A stretch of 64,000 nt of DNA, taken from contig NZ_BBDN01000010.1 of assembly GCF_001316265.1 (NCBI RefSeq), positions 34,546 through 98,545 on the forward strand. Direction: 5' to 3'. Made by a program: the position numbers and the translations under genes. The notes under the pieces were generated by a model. The model did no database searches. It saw only the letters and a program-made list of their open reading frames with translations, and was not told the origin of the DNA. This DNA comes from Vulcanisaeta sp. JCM 16159 (GTDB lineage Archaea; Thermoproteota; Thermoprotei; Thermoproteales; Thermocladiaceae). This document shows, piece by piece, positions 1 through 9,152 of the stretch (its first letter is position 1; every line of letters starts with the position of its first letter).

Positions 1-583
1 TCCAACCACCCCTCAACCTCTTAATCAAATCCCTCCTAACCAACTCCCTAAACAACTCCACATAAGTCTCACTAGGCTCGGCACCCCTTAGTTCAATCCC
101 GTACCTCCTCGCCAAGGACTTAACATTATTGACGCATGCCTGCCTGAGCGGGCAGGTTGAGCAGTAGTTGGTTAGGGGCTCGCCGTTTATTACCACGAGT
201 CCGTGAATTGGGTCTATGAACGCGCCCTTATTCATCAATATACTGAGTATTATCTCCCCATTAACGTCTTTGACCTCATAAACAACGTAAATCCGACCAC
301 TCGGTAAGTACCTACTACCCTCCTTAACGACCCAGCCTGAGTTGAGGAGTCTCCTTAAATGTCTCGATAACTTACCCCTCTGCAACCCAGTCCTCCTCAT
401 TATCTGTGTGAAACTATTATTACCGCCTATTACTGTGAGCATTATCTCCAGGTTAATATTATCAAGTATTGCATTGAAGTCCCTCTCTCTCATCAGCACG
501 TACTCACTATCGTAACTGGGAATAGCAACCCCGCCCTTTCCATTCAGTGTCACTATTATCTCGGGCTTAATGACAGCATTCAT
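1..583 (-). CDS. winged-helix transcriptional regulator with a C-terminal cysteine cluster (partial)
   Basis: An uninterrupted frame runs from an ATG at 583 off the left edge, so the C-terminus is missing; 194 residues are visible. Residues about 45-95 read as a winged helix-turn-helix (FTQIMRRTGLQRGKLSRHLR followed by a wing-like segment), as in ArsR/MarR-type regulators of archaea. Residues 141-150 hold C-x2-C-x6-C (CSTCPLRQAC), which could bind zinc or an Fe-S cluster. It is divergent from rmlC. The family and ligand are inference; the HTH is the firm part. Confidence 0.65.
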   Translation of the reverse strand, partial: MNAVIKPEIIVTLNGKGGVAIPSYDSEYVLMRERDFNAILDNINLEIMLTVIGGNNSFTQIMRRTGLQRGKLSRHLRRLLNSGWVVKEGSRYLPSGRIYVVYEVKDVNGEIILSILMNKGAFIDPIHGLVVINGEPLTNYCSTCPLRQACVNNVKSLARRYGIELRGAEPSETYVELFRELVRRDLIKRLRGGW

Positions 584-690
584 CAAGTCAATGGCTAATA
601 ACCGACTTATTAACCATTTTCCAAAAACCAAAATACCTAATAAGGTCCATGAGGTACTCCTTATTAACTCAGCAATTGCACATGGGAAGT

Positions 691-1256
691 ATGCCATTTA
701 GGAGTTTCGTGAGGCTTGAGATACCTGACGTAATACTCGTAGAGCCCGTGGTATTCCCAGACATAAGGGGCTTCTTCGCAGAGCTCTACAAGAGGACTGA
801 CTTCCTAGCCGGTGGTGTGCCCCACGACTTCGTCCAGGTAAGCCTAAGCAAGTCAAGACGTGGTGTCGTACGCGGACTACACTACCAACTCAAGCCCATG
901 GAGCAGGGAAAACTAGTAACAGTGGTCAAGGGCCGCGTGGTTGACGTGGCAGTCGACGTCAGGAGGGGCTCTCCCTGGTTCGGTAAGTACGTAATGGTGG
1001 AGCTCTCTGCGGACAACCCAAGCTTCTCTGGATACCGCCAGGCTTTGCCCATGGCTTTCAAGCCCTTGAGGATGACACGCTATTCCTATACCTACAGACC
1101 AAGGAGTACAGTCCACAGCATGAGAGGTGTATTGCCTGGAATGACCCTGAAATGGGCATACCATGGCCGATTAGGGAAAACGTGATAATCAGTGAGAAGG
1201 ACAGTAAATGCCCACCACTTAGGCAGGCAGAGACGAACTTCGATTACCCAATATGA
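691..1256 (+). CDS. rfbC: dTDP-4-dehydrorhamnose 3,5-epimerase (frameshifted)
   Basis: A cupin-fold epimerase that makes dTDP-4-keto-L-rhamnose for surface polysaccharide or N-glycan synthesis. The N-terminal part has EIPDVILVEP, the DIRGFF motif and RGLHYQ with the family's active-site histidine. After about 1017 the reading continues in another frame (LLWIPPGFAHGFQALEDDTL ... NFDYPI, stop at 1254-1256). The joint is explained by one C missing from a C run (aaccc for aacccc). The start is set at 691 (MPFRSF), which matches the usual family N-terminus. Rejoined length is about 189 residues, normal for RmlC. No other rhamnose genes are in the window. Confidence 0.85.
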
Positions 1257-1343
1257 TCAGCCCTCACACGCATCATCACTGTTAAATCAGTGATCACTAA
1301 TCATCACAACAAAGCTTAATATGCGGTCCCTTAAATAGTAATT

Positions 1344-1398
1344 GCAATGATGAGTTGAACCCACGCCGATCGATGGCGAGGCCTAAACCGGCTGAGGT
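1344..1398 (+). ncRNA. C/D box sRNA candidate
   Basis: All four boxes occur at archaeal spacing. C box ATGATGA is at 1347-1353, guide 1 GTTGAACCCACG at 54-65 of the 1300s, D' CCGA at 1366-1369, a C'-like TCGATGGCGA at 1370-1379, guide 2 of about 12 nt (1380-1391) and D box CTGA at 1392-1395. A TATA-like cttaaata at 1330-1337 sits just upstream. Guide 1 is complementary to a tRNA T-arm type sequence (GGGTTCAA). It would guide ribose methylation with L7Ae, Nop5 and fibrillarin. It overlaps the last codons of the opposite-strand gene. Confidence 0.6.
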
Positions 1399-1951
1399 GG
1401 TTCCTTAATGATCACTAAGGGTTCGCCAGAGCCTATGTAATGCTTGATCCACTTATTTCTTAAGGCTATGTTCAGTCCAGGGTCTAAATGCGGCTTCACG
1501 GTCTTTATAAACCTGGCTATTGATTCCTTCTCGTGGATCACCAGGTAGAGTTTACCGTCATTGCCGGGAAATACATTGCTATTAATACCCAGGAACTTCA
1601 ATGCAATCCTCAATGCAAGCCCCAGTGATTTATTCGGTATCCTAATGCTGAGTACGAAATTGGGGACATCAAGGCTGGGTTCTGGGTCGATTAATTCCCC
1701 ATAAAAGTCATAAAGCCCTCTGAACAATTTAATCCAATCATTAACGTTGAAAAACATTAGTAACCTGGTTGGTTTCTGCAGGATTTTACTTACCTCATCG
1801 CATAGACTACCTGTTGCATTGAGAATGTTATTACTCATGGTGATCCCCGGTTCCAATGACCTCGCGTAGTCAACGGCGTCAGAAAAGCCTCAATGCTTCT
1901 CCACCTCACTGAGCACTCGTTCATGAAGGCGCCAATTAGGTAAGGGTTCAC
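1383..1951 (-). CDS. LAGLIDADG-like protein, degenerate (frameshifted)
   Basis: Not firmly recognised. The C-terminal half resembles one LAGLIDADG homing-endonuclease repeat: LFRGLYDFYGE stands where the LAGLIDADG helix would be, followed by a beta-strand region (SIRIPNKSLGLALRIALKFL) and LYLVIHEKESIARF. The last acidic residue of the helix is replaced, so nuclease activity is doubtful. The downstream frame has an ATG at 1856; an upstream frame (NPYLIGAFMNECSVRW) joins it near 1885 after one missing base, giving a GTG start at 1951. It lies divergent from pus10 and shares its AT-rich promoter region. It may simply be a conserved Thermoproteales protein of unknown role. Confidence 0.45.
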
Positions 1952-1970
1952 GAAGAACCTCTTAATTATA

Positions 1971-1984
1971 TGCTTTAATATACT
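1971..1984 (+). promoter_or_regulatory. TATA box of pus10
   Basis: The sequence ctttaatatact lies about 28-40 bases before the pus10 ATG at 2012, the spacing expected for a nearly leaderless archaeal transcript. Confidence 0.5.
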
Positions 1985-2011
1985 TATACTACGTCCAGTA
2001 TACGCGTTGGT

Positions 2012-3249
2012 ATGAGTATTGAGAGGGCCATGGACATACTGAGGAAGTACCCACTATGCAATCACTGCCTGGGTAGGTTATTCGCTAGATTAGGCACAGG
2101 GCTTGATAATGAGGAGAGGGGTAGGGCGATTAAGGACTACCTATTAATGAGGATTCATGAGAGGATATTAAATGAGGGACTAAGCGATGAGTTGCTCAAT
2201 GATATTAAGGCACTGGCGATGAGTGGTCATGAACCAAGCATAAAATTCCTAAGTAATATGGGGATTAATGTATCGCCGGTCAAATGCTACGTGTGCGGCG
2301 ACAACATCTTCACTAGGCTTAATGAGTGGGCCGATAATATTGCGAATAGCCTTAGGTCCCTTGGTATTGAGTTTAGGTCCTTTAGGCTTGGTAGTAAGGT
2401 GCCGCTGGATATACTGAGTAGGGAGTTAAGTATAACCACCGAGTTCAACGTATCGAGTGCTGAGTCCATCAAGCGCGAGATAAATAGGGAGTTGGGTAAG
2501 AGGGTCTCAGCAATACTCGGCGTACCATTCAATAGGGAGGAGCCTGACGTGGAGGTGGTCATAGACATTAACACGGGCTCCGTGGAGACGCAGGTAATGC
2601 CAATATACATATTGGCTAGGTATAGGAAGGTACATAGGCTAGTTAATGGGGAGGGCAGGTAAGGTGGCCCATTGATAGGGTAATGCAGGCCTATGGGGCT
2701 AAGGACGTGGTAATACACACAGGCGGTGAGGACCCAATGGGCACAAGAGTCCTTGGTAACGGTAGACCAGTAATACTGCAGGTAATTAGGCCCAGTAAGA
2801 GACCCGGCATTAATGATGTTTACGCATTACTTAGGGATTCAGACTATGACATTATGCTTGACAACCTATCCAGGGTTAGGGCCTCCGCAGTTATTAGGAT
2901 GAAGGCTAGGGTCAGGGATTACGTAATTACGTACAGGGTCCTGGCAATTACGGATAACCCAGTCACCGACGATAACATTAAGTCGCTACGTGACTACTTC
3001 AGGAATAGGCAAGTGGTTCAGGTGTTTAGGCGTGGCCGTAGGGTTAGGAGGAGGGTTAGCATGGTTTACGAGCTTGATGGTAGGGTTGTTAGGGGTAGGC
3101 TTGTGGAGTTCCTGGTTAGGTGCCAGGGCAACCTATACATTAGGGGTTTTGTACATGGTGGTTTCGGTGATGTTGAGCCGAGTATTGCCGGCACGCTGGG
3201 CTTTGGTATTAGGCCTATCGAGGTTGATATACTCGGCATAAGTGATTGA
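2012..3249 (+). CDS. pus10: tRNA pseudouridine synthase Pus10 (frameshifted)
   Basis: Archaeal Pus10 makes pseudouridine 54 and 55 in the tRNA T-loop. The N-terminal zinc/THUMP region has two cysteine pairs (C16/C19 in PLCNHCLGRLF and C92/C95 in CYVCG). The second half carries GGEDPMGTRVLGNGRP; by comparison with the family GRED motif, its ED aspartate is the likely catalytic residue. The first frame stops at 2662; the second frame is open through VRWPIDRVM before 2683. Restoring one G (agg to aggg at about 2658) joins them, giving about 412 residues, normal for the family. It ends directly against the convergent L21e gene. Confidence 0.88.
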
Positions 3250-3572
3250 TCATGATGCGGATGCCTTAGTCTCGGTGGATTGGGCCTTGAAGGGTACTAT
3301 GTGGTCGGGGGTCGTTATTATGACCTTCCTCTTGCCGCCAATGTATATCTCGATCTCGTAGGCCTTACCCCTCCTGCCGATTATTGTGCCTACCTTGCCT
3401 GGTACCTCCTGTGAGGTGCTGTGGTTACGAATGTTGGGTCTATGTCAATTACGACCTTATCACCGACATTATACTCATAGAGCCACCTGGAAATCCCTGG
3501 CCTACCCTTCTCCCTGGGCTTCTTTGTCAGTAGCTTCCTTGACTTGTAGCGTAGGCCGTGTGTTCGGTGCAC
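3250..3572 (-). CDS. rpl21e: 50S ribosomal protein L21e (frameshifted)
   Basis: The N-terminal part reads HRTHGLRYKSRKLLTKKPRE and GDKVVIDIDP, both diagnostic for L21e. The frame breaks after PHRRYQ at about 3409, and another frame continues with GKVGTIIGRRGKAYEIEIYI and ends KASAS, with its stop at 3250-3252. One G missing from a GGG run explains the joint. The start is GTG at 3570-3572, chosen because VHRTHG matches the family N-terminus and no ATG is nearby. Length is about 107 residues. It is divergent from rpoF. Confidence 0.87.
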
Positions 3573-3599
3573 GATGAACCCCAAGCACCACAATTCTAT

Positions 3600-3612
3600 G
3601 GAGTATTTAAGC
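3600..3612 (-). promoter_or_regulatory. TATA box of L21e
   Basis: Read on the minus strand this is GCTTAAATACTCC, about 30 bases before the GTG start at 3572. It implies a leaderless or near-leaderless mRNA. Confidence 0.5.
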
Positions 3613-3648
3613 ATTCCCCTCATTAATGATCTATGTTCACCAATCCTT

Positions 3649-3661
3649 AAATTTAAATAGG
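3649..3661 (+). promoter_or_regulatory. TATA box of rpoF
   Basis: The AT-rich element taaatttaaatag is centred about 28 bases before the GTG start of rpoF at 3684, consistent with leaderless transcription. Confidence 0.5.
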
Positions 3662-3683
3662 GATTTTTATTAGGGATTTAATT

Positions 3684-4031
3684 GTGGTTAAGCGTATCAT
3701 TAATTCTGAGGATATTTCCATGCCCGAGGCACTCAGGATTCTCGAGGAGAAACTAATCAGTGTTAATCCTGGGATTACCAACGAGGTGGTCAATAACACC
3801 CTGGACTACCTCAGGAAATTCTCTAAGGTCGGTTCTGACAAGGCTAGGGAATTAATTTCGGAATTGATGAAGAGGTTTGGTCTGGCTAGGTTAACAGCAA
3901 TTCAGATAGTTGATTTAATGCCTCAGACTGCCGATGAGCTTAGGGTATTACTCGGGGCCGAGAAGAGGGAGTTTAGTGATAAGGATGTTGAGGAGATCCT
4001 GAACCTACTGAAGAGCGCCAGGGGTTCTTAA
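3684..4031 (+). CDS. rpoF: DNA-directed RNA polymerase subunit F (Rpb4)
   Basis: A 115-residue protein homologous to eukaryotic Rpb4. It pairs with subunit E (Rpb7) to form the RNA polymerase stalk. MPEALRILEEK, LDYLRKFSKV and the C-terminal HRDC-like LTAIQIVDLMPQTADELRVL are family hallmarks. Start is GTG at 3684, matching the usual MVKRI N-terminus. The frame is intact. The DUF655 gene follows after 12 bases, an arrangement seen in many archaea. Confidence 0.93.
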   Translation: MVKRIINSEDISMPEALRILEEKLISVNPGITNEVVNNTLDYLRKFSKVGSDKARELISELMKRFGLARLTAIQIVDLMPQTADELRVLLGAEKREFSDKDVEEILNLLKSARGS

Positions 4032-4043
4032 GGGGTGTTCTGA

Positions 4044-4607
4044 ATGGTTAAGAGGGAGGACTATGCATACGTACTTGACGTAATACCTCCGGAGCAAATG
4101 CTCATTAAGGACCCGTCCCTCATCAAGAAGGGTTTTCCAAGGAATGAAGCCTATGTGCAGGCCATTGGTGAGCAGTACTTCACGCTCCTTGAGTTAACGC
4201 TTAAGCCTAACGCCACTGCCGAGGTTGGTGAGAGGGTTTACATAGGTAGTGGGACTAGGGATAAGGTAAATAAGATTGTCAGGAGGATTAACTACGATGA
4301 GTTAACGAATGAGGCCAAGAACGCGCTCCCCGAGGTTGTTGCCAAGATTGTTAAGGCCCAGGAGAGTAAGTTCGTGGACTTCTTCAATAAGGCTGGGCCA
4401 ATAACCCTTAAGATGCATAGTCTCGAGCTTCTCCGGGGCATTGGCAAGAAGACCCTTTGGCAAATACTTGAGGAGAGGAGGAAGAAGCCCTTCCAATCCT
4501 TTGATGATATAAAGAGTAGGGTTGGTATCGACCCTGAGAAGTTAATTATTGATAGGATATTGAGGGAACTGCAGGGTGCTGATCAGTATAGGATCTTCGT
4601 TAGTTAA
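4044..4607 (+). CDS. DUF655 family protein
   Basis: A 187-residue archaeal protein of the DUF655 family, commonly located next to rpoF and other translation genes. It starts MVKREDYAYVLDVIPPEQ. The middle has an OB-like segment (EVGERVYIGSGTRDKV). The C-terminal half holds helix-hairpin-helix elements (LELLRGIGKKTLWQILEERR and FDDIKSRVGI), which suggests nucleic-acid binding. The frame is intact and the gene is probably cotranscribed with rpoF. The biochemical role is unknown. Confidence 0.87.
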   Translation: MVKREDYAYVLDVIPPEQMLIKDPSLIKKGFPRNEAYVQAIGEQYFTLLELTLKPNATAEVGERVYIGSGTRDKVNKIVRRINYDELTNEAKNALPEVVAKIVKAQESKFVDFFNKAGPITLKMHSLELLRGIGKKTLWQILEERRKKPFQSFDDIKSRVGIDPEKLIIDRILRELQGADQYRIFVS

Positions 4608-4613
4608 TTTTAA

Positions 4614-5012
4614 CTACCTAACCCTAATAATCTTCCTCCGCCCAGCAATATCCCAAACCTCAACCTCAACGCCCGGCTCGATTTTACCCTTAATATCTTC
4701 CTCAATTTGATTCTGCGGAACCTCAAACGTTGTATAGTTCCTCAAATCCATCAACTGCCAGGAATCACCGACCTTAGCCACGACCTGGGCAACGAACTTC
4801 TCAATAATCGGCACCTCGACCTGGGCATCGGCAGGCACTATTAGGGTCCTCTTAACATTATCGAAGACGCCAATACCCACAATCCTCACCTTGGCAGAGC
4901 CATGCTTACCAGTCTTGCTCTTTTCAACCTCGACTATCTTGCATGGTTCCCCATCAATCATTAGGTAACTGCCCTCCTTCACAGAACCTGCCTCCGTCGG
5001 CTTCGTTGACAT
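4614..5012 (-). CDS. eif5a: translation initiation factor aIF5A
   Basis: 132 residues. aIF5A relieves ribosome stalling and carries the lysine-derived hypusine. The modification loop reads [20 protein letters not shown], in which the lysine of the TGKHG motif is the modified residue. The C-terminal OB domain follows ([19 protein letters not shown]). The frame could extend upstream to 5096, but [20 protein letters not shown] at 5012 matches the family start. It converges on DUF655 with a 6-base gap and is divergent from nadK. Confidence 0.93.
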   Translation of the reverse strand: MSTKPTEAGSVKEGSYLMIDGEPCKIVEVEKSKTGKHGSAKVRIVGIGVFDNVKRTLIVPADAQVEVPIIEKFVAQVVAKVGDSWQLMDLRNYTTFEVPQNQIEEDIKGKIEPGVEVEVWDIAGRRKIIRVR

Positions 5013-5109
5013 ACAAGTCGATATACCTAAAGCTAATAAAAGGTTTTCTATCGAGTAATTCCCTGAGAAATTACTTATTAATTCACCTATCTGCATTAAC
5101 CTGGTATTA

Positions 5110-5912
5110 ATGAGGATAATGATTTATATTGGCAAGTACGAGGATTATGCATTGGCGAAGTTGATAATCAATAGGCTTAGTAGTAATGGCGTAGAGATAG
5201 TGGCTGCCAGGGACGTGGAGGTTAAGAACCTCGGCGTACCGAGATGGGACGGCGCTCAAGGCGTTGATATAGCCATGGTAATTGGCGGAGATGGGACAGT
5301 ACTAAGGTTTTTACACGAAATTATTAATTCCACGGACATACCCATATTTCATGTGGGTACTGGCAGGGTTAATTACCTGAGTGACGTGAGCGCCAGGGAG
5401 TTACCCCAGGTTCTTGATAAGATAGTTAAGGGTGAGTATACGATTGAGGAGAGGCTCACGTTAAAGGCTATTGCCGTGGACTTCGAGTGCACTGCGTTAA
5501 ATGAGGTCTTGGTTAAGGGCGTTGATCCTGGTCACTTAATAAATGTTACGATTGTTGAGAATAGCGGTGAGGAGTTAATAAGGGCTAGGATGGATGGCGT
5601 CATAATAGCGACGCCCACGGGCTCCACGGCATACGCACTAGCGGCAGGGGGCCCGGCTGTCGATATTAGGTTGGCCGTGAAGTTAATAGTACCCCTAGCG
5701 CCCTTCTCCAGGGCCTTGGTCCCCATTATACACCCATACGAGATACCCATTAAGGTATTAACGAGTGAGGTGCTCACATACTCTGTGACGGCATTGTTGC
5801 GCAGAGGGGTGCCGAGATACGTATTACGCCGGGTGACCGGAGGGTTAGGTTTATCAGGACTCGTCAGTATAGGATGTATGATAGGTTGTTTAGGAGGTTA
5901 TTCATACCATGA
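5110..5912 (+). CDS. nadK: NAD kinase (frameshifted near the C-terminus)
   Basis: Phosphorylates NAD to NADP. The [11 protein letters not shown] motif, NEVLV and the substrate loop [15 protein letters not shown] are diagnostic. In the frame from 5110 the sense of the protein is lost after about 5775, and another frame continues with [20 protein letters not shown] and ends RLFRRLFIP at 5910-5912; one base is missing near 5780. The rejoined length is about 268 residues, normal for archaeal NadK. Its stop overlaps the start of the next gene (ATGA at 5909-5912), which indicates translational coupling. Confidence 0.88.
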
Positions 5913-6283
5913 GCCCTGGGGATACTGTGATACTTGACACATCGGCGATACTTCATATGAGGGATTTACGCCCATTAATGGATATGGGCGACCTGGTGAC
6001 TACGAATTACGTGATCAGCGAATTAAGGGATGCGAGGGCGGTTGTTATACCTGAAATACTAAATATAAGCGTTTATGAGATTAGTGAGGATGAGGTTGCC
6101 AACGCCCGGAGGAATTACCACATACCGAGGTTACTAAGTGATGCCGATGTTTCATTAATAGTCCTAGCCATGAGACTGAGGAATAAAAATCCACTGGTGA
6201 TTACCGATGATTCAATGTTAATAAAATTCCTTAGGAAATTGAAGATTAGATATTCAGTGGTTTTCCTGAGAAGGCGTCAGTAG
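5909..6283 (+). CDS. PIN-domain protein, Nob1-like
   Basis: A 124-residue PIN-fold ribonuclease domain. Acidic residues sit in VILDTSAILHM, ISELRDA, LLSDADVSLIVLA and VITDDSMLI, the four-acid arrangement of PIN nucleases. The sequence is closer to the PIN domain of Nob1 (late rRNA maturation) than to VapC toxins. No zinc ribbon follows, and no antitoxin gene is adjacent. It overlaps nadK by 4 bases. The Nob1 assignment is inference; the PIN fold is well supported. Confidence 0.8.
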   Translation: MSPGDTVILDTSAILHMRDLRPLMDMGDLVTTNYVISELRDARAVVIPEILNISVYEISEDEVANARRNYHIPRLLSDADVSLIVLAMRLRNKNPLVITDDSMLIKFLRKLKIRYSVVFLRRRQ

Positions 6284-6836
6284 GGCCTTGGCCTTAACTT
6301 GAGCTTCCTTGGTGCGTTCTCCTCAGGTATCTCGGCACCGGCCAACTCTATCGTTACGGTGTCCTGAAACCAGGGTGTTGACCTACCGAAGGCCCTGGGC
6401 ATGTAGTTCCTGATCTTACGACCCTTATGAACGGCAGCATGGACAATGACCACATTATCAACATTGAGACCCCTATAATTGGCATTGTTCTCGAGGTTCT
6501 TAAGAACCTCCAGGTATGCCCTGGCAACCCTAACGGGCCACTTGGCCACTGGCCAGCCCTCCCAGGGCGTTGTGTGGTGTGCCTGCTTCTTGGTGAACCT
6601 CCTTATTGGTATTGGGGCCTTCATCTTAATGACGTTATTCAGGTACTCCTCGGCCTGCTTAATGGTGAAGCCCCTAATGAACCTGGCGACCTCAACAGCT
6701 TCTTCCAACTAATCCTATACTCATAGCCAAGGGCCTTAACCACTTGGTCCTCGGTAATACTCGCTCCATAAGTCTCCCTAACCCTCCTTATGATATCCTC
6801 CGCATCAATGCTCCAGTCAATCCTAGCCATACCCAA
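6277..6836 (-). CDS. rpl22: 50S ribosomal protein L22 (frameshifted)
   Basis: The N-terminal frame (ARIDWSIDAEDIIRRV ... GYEYRISWK) and the C-terminal frame (EAVEVARFIRGFTIKQAEEY ... LRPRPY) meet near 6693; restoring one base in tggaagaag gives a continuous L22. KAPIPIRRFTKKQAHH and FGRSTPWFQDTVTIELA match the long archaeal form. About 186 residues. A TATA-like TTTTTATATTG (minus strand) at 6852-6862 lies just upstream. The last codons overlap the convergent PIN gene by 7 bases. Confidence 0.87.
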
Positions 6837-6896
6837 ACCAACGCGAGTAATGCAATATAAAAATATTTACCTACCGTAATTCACGAGGCAAATAAC

Positions 6897-8094
6897 CTAC
6901 ACGTCACTATAGACCTCCTTGATCAATTGTAAGTATACATATATGGACTTAATAATGTCATTAACCTCTACGTACTCGTCAGGTCCATGGGCACTGTTGA
7001 TATTGCCAGGTCCATATGTCAATGCGTCTATGCCGGCTCTCTGTAAGTAACGAGTGTCAACAGGAACCCTTGATACGCCTACCCTGGGACTTATACGTAG
7101 TACATTACCTATGGCATTAATCAACTTATTTAACAACCTTGATCGGTCATTTAGTGCCGATTCTATCTTACTTACTACGTAAATATCTATGGCCGATTTA
7201 ATACCGCCCCTTAACTCGTTCATGTAATTTATTAATTCATTAAGTGCTGTCTCAACATCCTCGTTTGGTAGTATCCTTCTATCTATTGAAAATTGAAAGT
7301 AATCAGGCACGAGATTACGAGAATTACCACCCCTAACGAAACCTCCTAATGTAATAGCCGCCCCCTCGCCCATGAACTGCCTACCCTCAATCCTAGGCTT
7401 CAACTCCTTAATTAATGCATAGGCCTCCCTAACGCCGTCCTCGAAGGCATTAACTCCATACCAAGGCTGCGCGGCATGGCTTGGTATGCCCCTAACAATA
7501 ACATCCAATTGTAGTATTCCCATACTACCAATCCACACCGTGTCAAGCCCAGTGGGTTCTGCTACTATGGCATAATCAGGCTTACTAACCTGGTCGATGA
7601 GGTAATTAACGCCTGTTAAGCCGCCGATCTCCTCATCTGGGGTGAAGGAGAATTCGACACACCCATGAAAGTCCTTAGCTTCACTAAGTTTCTTTGCTAG
7701 TAATACCAGGCTGTCACACCGCCTTATCATCAGACGCGCCTCTACCGTAAATCCTATCATTAATAAGAACGGGCCTAAAGGGTTCCGTAATTAACCAGCC
7801 TCCCCCTCCAGGAACCACATCATAGTGGGCATTAAAATGAATCCTATGGTCCTTGGAATTACACAGTTCAGCCATTAGTATGTATCTTGGGTAATCAATA
7901 TACTCAGGATAATACCTCTCAATCACTGGCTTAGGTACCTCGATTATCCTCGTACTCAACCCAAAGTCCATTAACAACCTATCTAGGTAAGTTACGATTT
8001 CCAGGTAATTCTCGCCAGGCGGTGCTACCGTCCTCAGCCCAATTAGGTCCATTAATACGTTAATTGCCTGCCTAGTGAGTTCACTCATCTTCAC
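6897..8094 (-). CDS. M20-family metallopeptidase (ArgE/DapE/ACY1-like), frameshifted
   Basis: A zinc-dependent aminoacylase or peptidase family. The N-terminal frame has HFNAHYDVVPGGGGW (metal His/Asp) and YGRGASDDK; the second frame has EFSFTPDEEIGG (Glu ligands), VAEPTG, the dimerisation domain with GIPSHAAQPWYGVNAFE, and NSAHGPDEYVEVND. They meet at about 7735, where two short G/C runs each lack one base, so SDDKGGVTA would read on to LVLLAKKL. About 400 residues. It overlaps the upstream glycosyltransferase by 14 bases, so the two form one transcript. The substrate cannot be told; succinyl-diaminopimelate or N-acyl amino acids are typical. Confidence 0.8.
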
Positions 8095-9041
8095 TTAATT
8101 CATTATATATTGCTAATAATTCCTTACCAACAATACCCGGTGAGTGCCTTTGGGTAACAATAGCCTTAGCCCTGGCGCCAAGCTCCATGGCGTAATCAGG
8201 GTAGTTTATGAGCTCCTTAGCACCATCCAGGAAGCACTTAACGTCATCGACCTCGCACAATATGCCGCCGTCACCAACAACCTCGGGCACCGAATCCACG
8301 TTAGACGCGACGACGGGTATCCCCATACTCATAGCCTCAAGTGCTGTGAATCCATAAGCCTCACCCTGGTTGGGAAGAGAAGTACGTCAAATTCGGCCAT
8401 TAACTTAAGTAGTTCATCCCTCCTCATTGGACTGTGGTACTCAATACCCTCAATCCTCCTTGGGCTTTTACCAACATAAACCTTCCTAACATGCCTTGGT
8501 AATTTAGACATTACGTTCTCTGCAATATCACCACCCTTTCTATGGTATTCAACGCCGACGAAGCCCACTGTCATCTTATTATCGATTTTCCTAAAGCTCG
8601 TCCTCATTGGCGGTGGCACAACCCTAACGTCCCTAAACCCCTCCTCCTCAAGGCCCTCCTTACTCCATTGTGTCCAGGTTATCACTACCACGTTATCCCT
8701 ATTGAATAAGTACCTAAAGGTCTTTACAGCAAGCCCATATAGCGAGTCCCTCCTTGATTTGCCCATGTACTTCTCGAAGAAGTTGAATATTGGTTGGTCA
8801 ATTTCCTGAACCAGGGTGTGCGTGGTATGAATAGGTTCAGGAAGAATGCATGGGTTAGACCCTTAATCTTAAGGGAGTATATGGGCTCTATTATGGCCTT
8901 GAGAAACCACTTTGATGAATTAATTGTTTCATTAGCAACTTTATAACTAATGCCTGGGGGTGGATATTCAAGTCTCAGCCTTACCCCAGTCCTCATTTCC
9001 CCAGAAACCCTATTCCTACTTACTATAATATTTACAAGCAT
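8081..9041 (-). CDS. GT4-family glycosyltransferase (frameshifted)
   Basis: A GT-B glycosyltransferase. Three frames make one protein. The N-terminal frame starts MLVNIIVSRNRVSG at 9041, the middle has TVGFVGVEYHRKGGD and KVYVGKSPRRI, and the C-terminus has the nucleotide-sugar motif FPTRGEAYGFTALEAMSMGI followed by PVVASNVDSVPEVVGDGG. The joints at about 8842 (CCC read as CC) and 8366 (GGGG read as GGG) restore it. About 320 residues. No transmembrane segment is seen, so it is probably cytosolic and acts on lipid-linked or secreted glycans. Confidence 0.78.
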
Positions 9042-9065
9042 AGATTAGGTTGAATAGACACAGGA

Positions 9066-9085
9066 TTATTATAAATATTTAATTT
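9066..9085 (-). promoter_or_regulatory. promoter of the glycosyltransferase-M20 operon
   Basis: The minus strand reads TTAAATATTTATAAT, ending about 25 bases before the ATG at 9041, as expected for a leaderless gene. Confidence 0.45.
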
Positions 9086-9152
9086 CCCTTTGCAATTCTC
9101 TGTCACTCATTATTAGTCTCACGTTAGTATGGCGTAGCCGCTCAACAATAAG

